This document shows positions 55,340 through 64,000 of a stretch of 64,000 nucleotides of DNA, one piece after another. Both the position numbers and the translations under genes were made by a program. Each line of letters starts with the position of its first letter. The stretch's first letter is position 1. This DNA is from Pseudomonas abietaniphila (GTDB taxonomy: Bacteria; Pseudomonadota; Gammaproteobacteria; Pseudomonadales; Pseudomonadaceae), in NCBI RefSeq assembly GCF_039697315.1, contig NZ_CP155619.1, forward strand, positions 124,001-188,000. Reading direction: 5' to 3'. Below the pieces are notes generated by a model, which did not search any database, was not told where the DNA came from, and was given only the letters and a program-made list of their open reading frames with translations.

Positions 55340-56229
55340 CTGCTGATCAGCGTCATCGTGAACTTCGACACCTCGGGGGCTTGGGCTTTCGGGGTGTTTT
55401 TTTGGGTGGTTCTGAGGTGGGTGCGGGGATCGGTTGTTTTGCTACTGCTGCGCGTCAGATCGCGGGAAAAGCCACGCTCCTACAGGGACCGCGTCGACCT
55501 GATGTTCTGTTTTTGGTCTGGAGCCGACGCTCGTCGTATTTTCGATTCAAGCATCAACCGTCTGGACTCCAAACTTCACTGTAGGAGCGCGCTTGCCCGC
55601 GATCTGCCGGGAACCGGCAGCAAGACCTGCGCATGCAGAGTGTCAGGCAGAAGCGGGTCGCTTGTTTTGCTACCGCTGCGCGGCAGATCGCGGGCAAGGT
55701 GGAACGCCACCCCGGTCGCTCCTACAGGGACAGCATCAACCTGACGTTTCTGTTTTTGGTCTGGGGCCAACGCTCTTCGCTTTCTTGATTCGATCATCAA
55801 GCGCCCTCCGTCCCAAATTGTAGGAGCGTGGCTTGTCCCGCGATCTGCCGGGAACCGGCAGCAAGACCTGCGCACGCGGGGTGTCAGGCAGAATCGAGTC
55901 GCCTGATTTTGCTACCGCTGCGCGGCAGATCGCGGGACAAGCCACGCTCCTACAGGGACAGCATCAACCTGACGTTTCTGTTTGATCGTTCCCACGCTCC
56001 GCGTGGTAACGCAGCGACTGACGCTCCGCGTCAACGTGGACGCAGAGCGTCCTGGCAGGCATTCCCACGCAGAGCGTGGGAACGATCGATCTATCTCGTC
56101 TGCGCTGCAATACCTGTGGGAGACGTCCGAGGTTACGAGGGGATGGGCCGCACTTCGGACGAATGCGGCGGGTCAGATACATCAACGCTGAATGACACGC
56201 CGCATTCGTCAGCTGCCGCCCGAACCCGA
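55340..56229. repeat. Gap filled with several REPIN families
   Basis: No gene is supported. A half-element lies at about 55457-55492. REPIN A1 55579-55731 and A2 55819-55954 share the GTAGGAGCG...GATCTGCCG arms; A2 has perfect 32-bp inverted arms (55819-55850, 55923-55954). A second family at 55984-56087 has arms GATCGTTCCCACGCTC and GAGCGTGGGAACGATC. A third (56110-56220) is of the 155-bp-array type. Short ORFs rich in Arg and Pro follow the repeats. Confidence 0.9.
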
Positions 56230-58479
56230 CTATTCGCGTAGTTGCCAGCCCCGCCGCGCCAACGGCAAATCCACCAGCCGTCGCCCTACCGCCTGGCTCA
56301 ACGCATTCCCCAGCGCCGCCGCCATCGGCCCCTGCACAATCTCCGCTGCCCCCAGAAACGGCTGGCCCGGCTGATCGATCAATTCCACCTCGACCTGACG
56401 CGGCAACGCTGGAAACCGGATGATCGGATAACCGCTCCAGTCATAACTGCGCACACCCTGCGGGTCATAATCCACCTGCTCGTAGAGGGTCCAGCTGGCC
56501 GATTGAACGATCCCGCCCTCGACCTGATTGCGCAGACCGTCTGGCGTCACGATCTGCCCGACATCCACCGCCGTCACCACCCGGTCGATCATCACCTCGC
56601 CTGTTTGTCGCTGGACGTGCACCTGAACCGCGATCGCGCAGTAGCCCATGATGTTCTTGTAACGGGCGAACGCAAAACCGATACCGCTCCCGGGACCTGG
56701 CGCCTTTTGCGGCCAGCCAAACGCTTTGGCCGTGTGCTCGATAACGGCCCGTGCGCGGGGGTCACTGAGGTTCTGCAAGCGAAACTGAACCGGATCGACA
56801 CCCGCCTGTGCCGCCATCTGGTCCATCGCGCTTTCAATGCTGAAGACGTTGATGTGCGCCCCCAGCGAACGCATCGCCGACGTCCGGAACGGCATCTGCG
56901 TGACGAAGGTCATGTTGATCCGGCTGCTGGCGACGTCGTACAGCGGCACGACGTTTCGGTCGCCGTCGCCCTCGGGCTGCGCGATGGGCACCGAAGGCGA
57001 CGGCGTAAAGGGTCGGGCCAGTAACCATGAGGGCATCAAGCGACCTGCGTTGACGATCCGCTCGTTGTGCGGCGTGGTCCACAGTTCGGTGTTCCAGTGC
57101 TGCAAGCGACCGGAACCGTCCATACCGACATCCAGCTCGACACGCATGGCCGAGCTGTAGGGCTCCCAGAGGTTTTCCTGCTCGCGCATCCATTGCAGCC
57201 GCACCGGCTGGCCTGGCATCGCCATCGCGATCAACGCCGCGTCGGCGGCAGCATCGTCGGCGCCGTTGTGGCCGTAACACCCTGAACCTTCGACGTGGAT
57301 GCAACGCACCTGCTGCACAGGCAGACCCACCATTTCGGCGATGCCCGCACGCAAGGGGTAAACACCCTGGGTGTGCGTCCAGACCGTCAACACGCCGTCC
57401 TTGAACCAGGCAACCGAACACGACGGCCCGATAGAGCCATGCATCAGGTATTGCTTGGTGACCTTGGTCTTCCAGCCGTGGGGCACGGGCGCATCCGGCG
57501 TGCCTTTGCTGGTAATGGGATACCGCCGTGAAGGAAGCTCGGTGAGCAATTGATGTATGTTTCGGGCGTCAGGCAACGGGTTCCCATCGGACCAGCGCGC
57601 CACTTCATAGCCTTTGCGCATGGCCTTGATCGCCTGCCACTCGTCCTTGGCGACCACCGCCAGGTAGCTGCCGTCGCGCACCAGCTTGAGCACGCCGTTC
57701 ATTTGCTCGATGACCGCCTGATCGATTTCCAGCAACTGGCTGCCGCGCCTGGGCGGACGGATGACCCGCGCATGCAGCATGCCGGGCAGACGCATGTCCT
57801 GCACGTAGCTGGCGACGCCGCTGACTTTGCCCGGAATGTCCAGACGCGGCATCGAGTGGCCGATCAATGTGAAGTGTTCGGGAGATTTTTTCGGCGAATC
57901 GGCACTCGCATAGCGGTGCAGTTGCACGCCCGCAACGGCCTGAACGTAGGTCATGGATCGACCTTCACGACCCAGCACGTTCCCGTCTCGGGTACTCAGG
58001 GTGTCGACCGGTTGCCCCCATTGCCGCGCAGCGGATTCCAGCAGCAACTGTCGAACCTGCGCAGCGGCGTTGAACAATGCCGTGCCGCTGTCGAACATCG
58101 TGTGGCTGCCCGCCGTGTAGCCCTCGTTGGGTGTCAACGCGGTGTCGGCTGTCAGGAACCGGATCGACTGGGGCGTGACCTCAAGGCGCTCGGCGGCGAC
58201 TTGCAGCAACGCCGTCTTGACGCCTGTCCCCAGTTCGACCTTGCCGGTGTACACGGTAATGCCGTCTTTCTCGTCGATGCGAATCCACGCATCGAGGAAC
58301 GGGTTCGTGCGCAGGCTGCCCGGTAAGTCCGGCGCCAGCACCTGAGTCCCGAGGGTGTCGACTTCGGTATCGGCAAACGCCCGACCGGCGCCCGGAACCA
58401 TGGCGAACCCGACCACCAGCGCACCATTGATCAGGAAGGCGCGGCGGCCCTGATCCACCTCATCATGACGGTTCTTCAT
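56230..58479 (-). CDS. Molybdenum hydroxylase large subunit (IorB/xanthine-dehydrogenase family), Tat-exported
   Basis: From ATG 58479 the product has 749 residues. The twin-arginine signal (QGRRAFLINGALVVGFAMVP) is typical of periplasmic isoquinoline-1-oxidoreductase-like subunits. Molybdopterin-domain blocks include EGSGCYGHNGADDAAADA, FRTSAMRSLGAHINVF and, near the end, QPFLGAAEIVQGPMAAALGNAL with the likely active-site Glu. The start overlaps the 2Fe-2S gene by 4 bp (ATGA). With the cytochrome c gene it forms a three-subunit periplasmic dehydrogenase for an aldehyde or N-heterocycle. Confidence 0.9.
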   Translation of the reverse strand: MKNRHDEVDQGRRAFLINGALVVGFAMVPGAGRAFADTEVDTLGTQVLAPDLPGSLRTNPFLDAWIRIDEKDGITVYTGKVELGTGVKTALLQVAAERLEVTPQSIRFLTADTALTPNEGYTAGSHTMFDSGTALFNAAAQVRQLLLESAARQWGQPVDTLSTRDGNVLGREGRSMTYVQAVAGVQLHRYASADSPKKSPEHFTLIGHSMPRLDIPGKVSGVASYVQDMRLPGMLHARVIRPPRRGSQLLEIDQAVIEQMNGVLKLVRDGSYLAVVAKDEWQAIKAMRKGYEVARWSDGNPLPDARNIHQLLTELPSRRYPITSKGTPDAPVPHGWKTKVTKQYLMHGSIGPSCSVAWFKDGVLTVWTHTQGVYPLRAGIAEMVGLPVQQVRCIHVEGSGCYGHNGADDAAADAALIAMAMPGQPVRLQWMREQENLWEPYSSAMRVELDVGMDGSGRLQHWNTELWTTPHNERIVNAGRLMPSWLLARPFTPSPSVPIAQPEGDGDRNVVPLYDVASSRINMTFVTQMPFRTSAMRSLGAHINVFSIESAMDQMAAQAGVDPVQFRLQNLSDPRARAVIEHTAKAFGWPQKAPGPGSGIGFAFARYKNIMGYCAIAVQVHVQRQTGEVMIDRVVTAVDVGQIVTPDGLRNQVEGGIVQSASWTLYEQVDYDPQGVRSYDWSGYPIIRFPALPRQVEVELIDQPGQPFLGAAEIVQGPMAAALGNALSQAVGRRLVDLPLARRGWQLRE

Positions 58480-58940
58480 GCTTTCACCCCGCTGGCGACC
58501 ACGGCCTTGATCGCCGAGAAGATCCGCATGTGAGTCCCGCAGCGGCACAGGTTGGGCGCCATGTGTTCGCGAATCTGTTCATCAGAAGGGTGCGGCACCG
58601 TCTCGATCAAGGCCTGAGCGCGCATGATCATGCCGGCGATGCAGTAACCGCATTGCGCGGCCTGCGCGTCGATGAACGCGGCCTGCAATGGTCCCGGCTT
58701 GTCGGCGCTGCCGAGCCCTTCCACGGTGCGGACCGTTTTGCCCGACGCCGCGGCGGCCGGTACCAGGCAGGAAAACACCGGTTTGTCGCCGACCATCACG
58801 GTGCACGCGCCGCACTGACCCAGGCCACAGCCGTACTTGGCACCGTTGAGTTCCAGATGATTACGCAAGGCATATAACAGGGGCATGTCGGGATCGATAT
58901 CCAGCTGATGATCCTTGCCGTTGACGTTCAAGGTGATCAT
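58476..58940 (-). CDS. 2Fe-2S subunit of the molybdenum hydroxylase (IorA-like)
   Basis: The 154-residue protein has the two cluster-binding sets of this family: CGLGQCGACTVMV with a later Cys (plant-type ferredoxin domain) and QCGYCIAGMI...CRCGTHMR (helical domain). It transfers electrons from the Mo site. It has no own signal and is probably carried out with the Tat-exported large subunit. Overlaps of 4 bp on both sides tie the three genes together. Confidence 0.93.
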   Translation of the reverse strand: MITLNVNGKDHQLDIDPDMPLLYALRNHLELNGAKYGCGLGQCGACTVMVGDKPVFSCLVPAAAASGKTVRTVEGLGSADKPGPLQAAFIDAQAAQCGYCIAGMIMRAQALIETVPHPSDEQIREHMAPNLCRCGTHMRIFSAIKAVVASGVKA

Positions 58941-60211
58941 TTCGACTCCCCCTCATGACGAATCGTGGTGACGGTTTTTTCAAGGTCGGCCCATGGTTTG
59001 GCGGCACACGCCTGACCGCGCAGGTAACCGGCCAGTGCGGCGACGTGAGCGTCGTCGAGGGAGTCAGCGAACCCTGGCATGTAATGACTGGGCGCGCGGG
59101 TCGACAACGGAATGCCTTCGAGGATCGTTTTGATCAGGTTGCGCGGACTGTCCGAGGTCGCTGCAGACACCACGCTCAGGCCTGGGCGGCCGTCAATCGT
59201 GCGCATCGGGGCACCACCGCCATGGCAACCTGCACAGGCGCCTGCGAACAACGCCGCGCCTTCGCTTTGATCGGGTTTGGTTGCTGCGGGCGGAGCCGCA
59301 ACGCAACTCGACACCGGCGCAGTTTTGTCAGCGCTCAGGCTGAGGATGTATTCAGCGACGGCTTCGGCATCCGCCCGAGGCAGCTGCGCCATGCTCAGGC
59401 TCACGGGTAGCATCGGCCCGGCGGCGCCACCATGACCCGGCGCGACTTCACCGCGCAGGTAAGCCACCAGTTGCTCCGGCGTCCACGGATTGGCCGCCTG
59501 GGCCATGCCGGTCAGGGCCGGCGCGTGCCAGCCATCCACCAGACCGCCCCCCAGATGCTCGCTGGATTTTTCGCCACCGATGAAGTTGAGAGGCGTGTGG
59601 CACGACGAGCAATGCCCTGCGCCCTCGACAAGATAACGCCCTCGGTTCCAACGTTCCGACTGCCCTGCGACCGGCACCAACGGGTCGTCGCGAAGGAACA
59701 GCAGGTTCCAGAACGACACCAGTGGCCGGAAGTTCATCGGGAACATCATGTGATTTTCCGGCGCGCGCGCCTGCACCGGGTCGACGCTCATCAAATAAGC
59801 GTAAGCGTCGCTGATGTCGGCGTTCGACATCCGGCTGTAATGCACGTAGGGGAACGCCGGGTAAAGAAAATGCCCGTCGCGGGAGATGCCTTTGCGCATC
59901 GCACGAACAAAGGCTTCTTCCGGCCAATTGCCGATGCCGGTATCCCGGTCAGGGGTGATGTTGGTGGTGTAGAGGGTGCCGAACGGCGTCACCAGCGGCA
60001 GCCCGCCCGCCATGTAGGCACCGCCGGGTCGCGTGTGGCAGACCGCACAGTCGCCCTGCTCCACGACCCGGGCGCCGCGCTCGATCTTCGTGGCGTCCGC
60101 CGTGACCGGCGTGTCGAGCGGTTTGATGGACGGGCGCCACATCATCACGGCGCACACGATTACGCCGATCAATGCGATCAGCAACACTGCCCAGAGCGTC
60201 ATTCGCTTCAT
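58937..60211 (-). CDS. Triheme cytochrome c subunit
   Basis: The 424-residue protein has an N-terminal membrane/signal segment and three CxxCH heme sites: CAVCH (about 55-59), CSSCH (about 200) and CAGCH (about 330). This is the pattern of the cytochrome subunits that take electrons from periplasmic Mo or PQQ dehydrogenases to the ubiquinone/oxidase chain. It is the first gene of the operon. Confidence 0.92.
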   Translation of the reverse strand: MKRMTLWAVLLIALIGVIVCAVMMWRPSIKPLDTPVTADATKIERGARVVEQGDCAVCHTRPGGAYMAGGLPLVTPFGTLYTTNITPDRDTGIGNWPEEAFVRAMRKGISRDGHFLYPAFPYVHYSRMSNADISDAYAYLMSVDPVQARAPENHMMFPMNFRPLVSFWNLLFLRDDPLVPVAGQSERWNRGRYLVEGAGHCSSCHTPLNFIGGEKSSEHLGGGLVDGWHAPALTGMAQAANPWTPEQLVAYLRGEVAPGHGGAAGPMLPVSLSMAQLPRADAEAVAEYILSLSADKTAPVSSCVAAPPAATKPDQSEGAALFAGACAGCHGGGAPMRTIDGRPGLSVVSAATSDSPRNLIKTILEGIPLSTRAPSHYMPGFADSLDDAHVAALAGYLRGQACAAKPWADLEKTVTTIRHEGESK

Positions 60212-60291
60212 GGTCGGGCCTTCCTCGGATTCACGGCTTGTCGAGCGGAGAATCTAGCGGTCGGCTCGCAGATCGGCTTGTACCGCCGTGC

Positions 60292-61176
60292 TCATTCCGA
60301 CGCCTGACTCGAAAAAAGTCCCATGCCTCGTTGCCGATTGCGCCAGGCGCTGGGGGTTTCACCGGTCAGGCGGGTGAACACGCGGGTCAGGTGTGGCTGA
60401 TCGGCAAACCCGCAATCCTGCGCGATCTGCGCCATGGGAATGGGCGGCACGGCGCGCAGCAGTTCTCGCGCACGCTCGACGCGCATTTTCAACAGCCAGG
60501 CATGAGGCGCGATGCCTGTCGCCTGTTTGAAGGCCCGGGAAAAGTGGCTGCGGGTCAGTGCGCATTCCTGGGCAATGCGTTCCACCGACAGTTCACCGTC
60601 CAGCTGACTGGCGATCATGTCCTTGGCGATGGCCAACTGTGCAGGGGTCAGTGACGCGTGGGGCTTTCCGGATACCGGCGCAACACGCCCGTACCGATCG
60701 ATGGCGTGGCTGCACATTGCCAATAACAGATGATCGAGAAACAGTCGGTTAGCCGTCTCGGGTTGCTGTAAAGCGGGCAACATCGCCTGGGCCAAGTGAA
60801 ACAGCACGGCGTCCTGAGCACCGCCCTGCTCGTACCGAAAGACGCCCATTTTCTTGCCGCCGCGCTCAGCCTGCAGCTCGTCCAGTGTCTGGCGGGAGAT
60901 CGTCAGTCGAAGGTTGTCGTAAGCCGAACGATGCTGGCAGCGCAGCTCGTTGCCCATGAAGGGCAAGGACACGCTGCCCGCGTGATAGCCGCCAGAATAA
61001 TTAAGCCGTCGTCCGTGCCACAAACGATGGGCGGCGAAATCCTGCAGTTGGACGATGATCGAGAACGCATCGAGACAGGGAATATCGATGACTTTTTCAG
61101 GGTCGGGCGTTGTCTGTCTGATGCGCACGGCGGTGAATCTGTCATGGCTCAGCTGTTTGATCAGGGGCGCATTCAA
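60292..61176 (-). CDS. AraC-family regulator (TTG start)
   Basis: The 294-residue protein has an AraC-binding-like N-terminal half and a C-terminal double HTH (IAQECALTRSHFSRAFKQATG, CGFADQPHLTRVFTRLTG). The start is taken at TTG 61176 because GAGGAGG lies five bases upstream; the open frame back to 61320 runs into the end of the metallo-beta-lactamase gene and gives unlikely sequence. It lies 80 bp upstream of the cytochrome-2Fe-2S-Mo operon, same strand, and is its probable activator. Confidence 0.85.
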   Translation of the reverse strand: MNAPLIKQLSHDRFTAVRIRQTTPDPEKVIDIPCLDAFSIIVQLQDFAAHRLWHGRRLNYSGGYHAGSVSLPFMGNELRCQHRSAYDNLRLTISRQTLDELQAERGGKKMGVFRYEQGGAQDAVLFHLAQAMLPALQQPETANRLFLDHLLLAMCSHAIDRYGRVAPVSGKPHASLTPAQLAIAKDMIASQLDGELSVERIAQECALTRSHFSRAFKQATGIAPHAWLLKMRVERARELLRAVPPIPMAQIAQDCGFADQPHLTRVFTRLTGETPSAWRNRQRGMGLFSSQASE

Positions 61177-61259
61177 GGATGCCTCCTCGTCTGAATCCTG
61201 TTTGATGAGTTCAGCCAACCGTCCACTCCCTGTATAGGGACGGCTGGCTTGCGGCAATC

Positions 61260-62252
61260 TTAGTCGACCAAAGGCACGTGTGCCGCACGCTGATAAGGAC
61301 CGTACTCGACCGGCACCCACTGGAAATGCTTGCCGACCGCTACGATGTGGCCGGTGCCGGGGAACGGCAAATGGGCGGCCGCGACCCAGATCTTGCGCTT
61401 AGCTGCATCGCTGAAGACGGCATCGCGGCTGGCGATGGCGTTATTGCTGTTTTCATCGAAGGCGATGCTGACCTCCGGGTGCTCGAACTGCACGGCGAGG
61501 TTGTGCACCAGGTCGCCGATGAACAGGATGCTTTGCCCGTTCGAGGTGAACTGATAAGTCGTGCTGCCCGGCGTGTGCCCCGCCTCCAGCGTGGTGCGCA
61601 CTTCAGCGACAGGGGACTGGCCCGCATCGAAGGTCTTGAAGCGACCGGCCGCCACGTAAGGCGCCGTCGAATCCTGGGCGATCTTGAAATAGGCTTTGGC
61701 TTGTTCCGGTACGCGATTCAGTGCCGTCGGGTCCAGCCAGTAATCGGCTTCGGGTTTGGCGGCATAGACCGTGGCATTGGCAAACACCGGCTGCTTGTTG
61801 GCGTCGACCAGCCCGCATACGTGATCCAGGTGCAGGTGGGTCAGCAGGATCGTATCGATTTGTTCCGGCTGATACCCGGCGGCCTTGATGTTCTGCGGCA
61901 GCATGCCGGCGGTTTCACCGATGCACTGCCCGGCGCCGGTGTCGACCAGGATCAGGTTTTTGCCGGTATTGATCAGAAAGGCATTGAACGCGGTCTGAAC
62001 GCCCGGGGTTTCGATGGCATGCCGGGCCAAGAGCGCACGAATCTCTTCGGGCTTCATGCCTTTGAGCAACTTGGGTGACAGGTCGTTGTAACCATCGAAC
62101 AACGCGGTGACTTCGTAATCGCCCACGGCAAGGCGGAAATAACCCGGCGCCTGGGTTTTCTGCTGGGCAGGGGGTTGCGCGGCGGCGAAGGGGATGGACA
62201 AGGCCATGCCCAGTCCCGCAATCATGGCCAGGGGAAACAGAGAAGCGCGCAT
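61260..62252 (-). CDS. Exported metallo-beta-lactamase-fold hydrolase
   Basis: From ATG 62252 the product has 330 residues: signal peptide (to about FAAAQ) and the zinc motif HLHLDH (139-144), then GHTPGSTTYQF and FIGDLVHN. The sequence fits the QqL/AHL-lactonase-like exported MBL branch. It acts in the periplasm on a lactone or ester; the substrate is unknown. The AraC regulator gene and Mo-hydroxylase operon follow on the same strand. Confidence 0.88.
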   Translation of the reverse strand: MRASLFPLAMIAGLGMALSIPFAAAQPPAQQKTQAPGYFRLAVGDYEVTALFDGYNDLSPKLLKGMKPEEIRALLARHAIETPGVQTAFNAFLINTGKNLILVDTGAGQCIGETAGMLPQNIKAAGYQPEQIDTILLTHLHLDHVCGLVDANKQPVFANATVYAAKPEADYWLDPTALNRVPEQAKAYFKIAQDSTAPYVAAGRFKTFDAGQSPVAEVRTTLEAGHTPGSTTYQFTSNGQSILFIGDLVHNLAVQFEHPEVSIAFDENSNNAIASRDAVFSDAAKRKIWVAAAHLPFPGTGHIVAVGKHFQWVPVEYGPYQRAAHVPLVD

Positions 62253-62515
62253 GGGAAGCCTCGAATCGATGTATAGAGAGGCGCTCGATGGTGAGGCTCG
62301 CGTGCGCCGCGCGATTGAAGCAATGTGCTTGTTTTGGGAGCGCCTCTTCACCTCGCGCTTCCCGTTCCCGCATAGAGGGGTTGCAGGGCTTCTGGCTGCA
62401 CGAACGCCCGCCTGCTGCAGCCCCACGCCTCTTCGGTTATAGACAGCTCGCCACCTGTGTCCCTACCATCCGCGCATGCCACAGCGACCTGCAACTTTCT
62501 AGCGGATATCCCTCA

Positions 62516-63946
62516 ATGTCTACAGCCGTCCCCCACTACTCGCTGGCCTGGAGCCTGCTTCTGCTGTTGGCCGACGTGGTCGCCTGGCACCTCCTGGCCG
62601 ACCGCAACCGCCTGGCGCGGATCGCCACTCGCCTGGCCGGATTTGTCGCCTATAGCCTGGTGATCATCAATGCCGGCGTCAGCCCGCTGGAAGCGCCGGC
62701 CTGGCCGGACGACAGCGCGCTTCAGTTTGGCGCGACGGCGCTGGCGATTGTCTGGTGGATGTATGCGGCTCGCACCCTGACCGTCTTGTTGGGCCTGTTG
62801 CTGACGGGACGCGTCGGCCACAGTGGGCGACTGTTGCAGGAGGTCATTGGCGCAGTGATCTTCCTGATCGCCATCGTGGCGGCCGCCGGTTATGTGTTGC
62901 AGTTGCCGGTGAAAGGTCTGCTGGCGACCTCCGGCGCCATGGCGATCATCGTCGGCCTCGCGTTGCAGAGCACATTGAGCGACGTGTTCTCCGGGATCAT
63001 TCTCAACACCACCAAGCCCTATCAGGTGGATGACTCGATCTCCATTGATGGCATGGAAGGCAAGGTCATGGACATAGACTGGCGCGCCACGCACCTGCTG
63101 ACCGGGGTCGGCACAATGGTGGTGATCCCCAACTCGGTGGCGGCCAAGGCGAAAATCGTGAATTTGAGCCGACCGGCCAATATTCACGGGGTGTCCATCA
63201 ACATCATGATGTCGCCGCATATCCGCCCGCGTCGGGTACTCGATGCACTTGAACGCGCTTTGCAGGGTTGCAGCGCGCTGCTGCCGACACCCCGCCCCCG
63301 CGCCGTCGTCAAAGACACCAGCCCGACGACCATTGAATACTCCGTCACCGGTTTCATCAGCGACCTGGCGAACAAGAGCGATGTGCGCAATTTGCTGTTC
63401 GACCTGGCGTATCGTCACCTGGAAGCGGCCGGTATTGCCTGGCAGTCGGAAACCACGGCCGAAGCCGTGTCGCGCCCGAGGGCATTGCTGGACGAAGTGA
63501 AGATTTTCCGCACCAGCACAGCCGACGAGAAAGCCCAGTTGGCGCAGACCATGGTGTCGCGCGAATACACGACCGGTCAGACCATCGTCGAACTAGGGGA
63601 CATCACTGACGGGCTGCTGGTCATCGCCACCGGCGTGGTCTCGGCCAACGTGCCGGATGGCAGCACTATGGTCGAGGTCGGGCGTATGGGCCCGGGCGAA
63701 GTGATGGGCGAACAGAGCGTACTTGCCGATACCCCTTCGGAGGCGCGCTTCATCGCCCTCACCTCCTGCGTCGTCTACCGCATCGACAAAGCCGCCACCC
63801 GCCAGTGCATGGAACACCGCGCCGACATCACCACCGCGCTGAACAAACTGCAGGCGATTCGTCAGCAAAGCACCCAGCATGTACTGCTGCGCAAACCGGT
63901 GATCATCAAGAAGAACAATTTTCTGGGCTGGTTGCAGAAGCGTTGA
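62516..63946 (+). CDS. MscS-type channel with cyclic-nucleotide-binding domain
   Basis: From ATG 62516 the product has 476 residues: about four membrane segments, the MscS pore/beta region (QVDDSISIDGMEGKVMDIDW, VVIPNSVAAKAKIVNLSRP), and a C-terminal cNMP-binding domain (about 340-450; GQTIVELGDITDGLLVIATG and GEVMGEQSVLADTPSEARF). Such fusions act as ligand-modulated mechanosensitive or small-conductance channels. An upstream open frame to 62288 is not supported. Divergent from the MBL hydrolase. Confidence 0.9.
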   Translation: MSTAVPHYSLAWSLLLLLADVVAWHLLADRNRLARIATRLAGFVAYSLVIINAGVSPLEAPAWPDDSALQFGATALAIVWWMYAARTLTVLLGLLLTGRVGHSGRLLQEVIGAVIFLIAIVAAAGYVLQLPVKGLLATSGAMAIIVGLALQSTLSDVFSGIILNTTKPYQVDDSISIDGMEGKVMDIDWRATHLLTGVGTMVVIPNSVAAKAKIVNLSRPANIHGVSINIMMSPHIRPRRVLDALERALQGCSALLPTPRPRAVVKDTSPTTIEYSVTGFISDLANKSDVRNLLFDLAYRHLEAAGIAWQSETTAEAVSRPRALLDEVKIFRTSTADEKAQLAQTMVSREYTTGQTIVELGDITDGLLVIATGVVSANVPDGSTMVEVGRMGPGEVMGEQSVLADTPSEARFIALTSCVVYRIDKAATRQCMEHRADITTALNKLQAIRQQSTQHVLLRKPVIIKKNNFLGWLQKR

Positions 63947-64000
63947 TCAACAGGTTCGATGCCTGCTTCAGGTTTCGTCTTCGCTGCGATACCTGTGGCA
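63947..64000. repeat. Start of a REP-like element at the window edge
   Basis: CGCTGCGATACCTGTGG near the end resembles the start of the element at 56101-56120 (GCTGCAATACCTGTGGGAG). The element continues beyond the window. Confidence 0.5.

Noticed and set aside
55576..56374. Arg/Pro-rich short ORFs resembling DUF1534-type entries
   Set aside because: They are translations of REPIN sequences.

Overview
The window reads as chromosomal DNA of a Pseudomonas, most likely the fluorescens/syringae side of the genus. The support is a high-GC genome with compact operons, a bphO-bphP bacteriophytochrome pair, an OprD-family porin, a DUF2790 protein, a YbdD/YjiX protein, many AraC and LysR regulators, and several families of Pseudomonas-type REP/REPIN repeats in the gaps. 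I see no prophage, plasmid functions, transposase, CRISPR array or rRNA. One tRNA (Asn, GTT) is present.

Layout. 0-2.6 kb: phytochrome kinase (runs off the left edge) and its heme oxygenase. 2.7-4.4 kb: GapN-like aldehyde dehydrogenase. 4.5-5.1 kb: tandem array of a 155-bp REP-like unit. 5.1-7.1 kb: membrane diguanylate cyclase and MsrA. 7.1-10.7 kb: two REPINs, a probable sigma-54 promoter, and a flavin monooxygenase with a DszC/SfnC-like partner (organosulfur-type pair). 10.8-14.5 kb: orphan histidine kinase, GlxA-type regulator, exported alpha/beta hydrolase. 14.8-24.4 kb: a catabolic island made of a ribose-class ABC transporter, an unknown protein, a metallo-beta-lactamase-fold lactonase-like enzyme and a lambda-crystallin/L-gulonate-3-dehydrogenase-like enzyme on the plus strand, facing an SDR and a HisD/HpsN-like dehydrogenase on the minus strand. 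The two outer promoters carry almost the same 16-bp palindrome. 24.5-26.4 kb: PLP dehydratase and divergent AraC regulator. 26.4-27.4 kb: repeats.

27.4-31.4 kb: YdiJ-type FAD/Fe-S dehydrogenase and divergent LysR. 31.6-35.7 kb: SsuA-like binding protein and an Ehu-like amino-acid/ectoine ABC transporter. 36.4-41.7 kb: Tat-exported chloroperoxidase-like hydrolase, ABM protein, tRNA-Asn, succinate-semialdehyde dehydrogenase with divergent PtrR-like LysR, YbdD/YjiX and Rid proteins. 41.7-44.8 kb: DUF2790 protein, then an exported protein made of 23 tandem 13-residue repeats, in a region of small and doubtful ORFs. 45.1-49.1 kb: LysR, OprD porin, AraC and a degenerate HD protein. 49.1-55.3 kb: signalling cluster (protein-kinase-like/GAF/histidine kinase, FixJ-type regulator, winged-helix/NB-ARC regulator, divergent MFS exporter). 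55.4-56.2 kb: several REPIN families in one gap. 56.2-64 kb: periplasmic molybdenum hydroxylase (cytochrome c, 2Fe-2S, Mo subunits), AraC regulator, exported metallo-beta-lactamase and an MscS channel with a cyclic-nucleotide-binding domain.

The least-explained parts are the 14.8-24.4 kb island (a self-contained pathway for an unidentified sugar acid, polyol or sulfo-polyol), the 13-residue repeat protein, and the split/degenerate kinase cluster at 49-54 kb. All functions are read from sequence and family knowledge; no database search was run.
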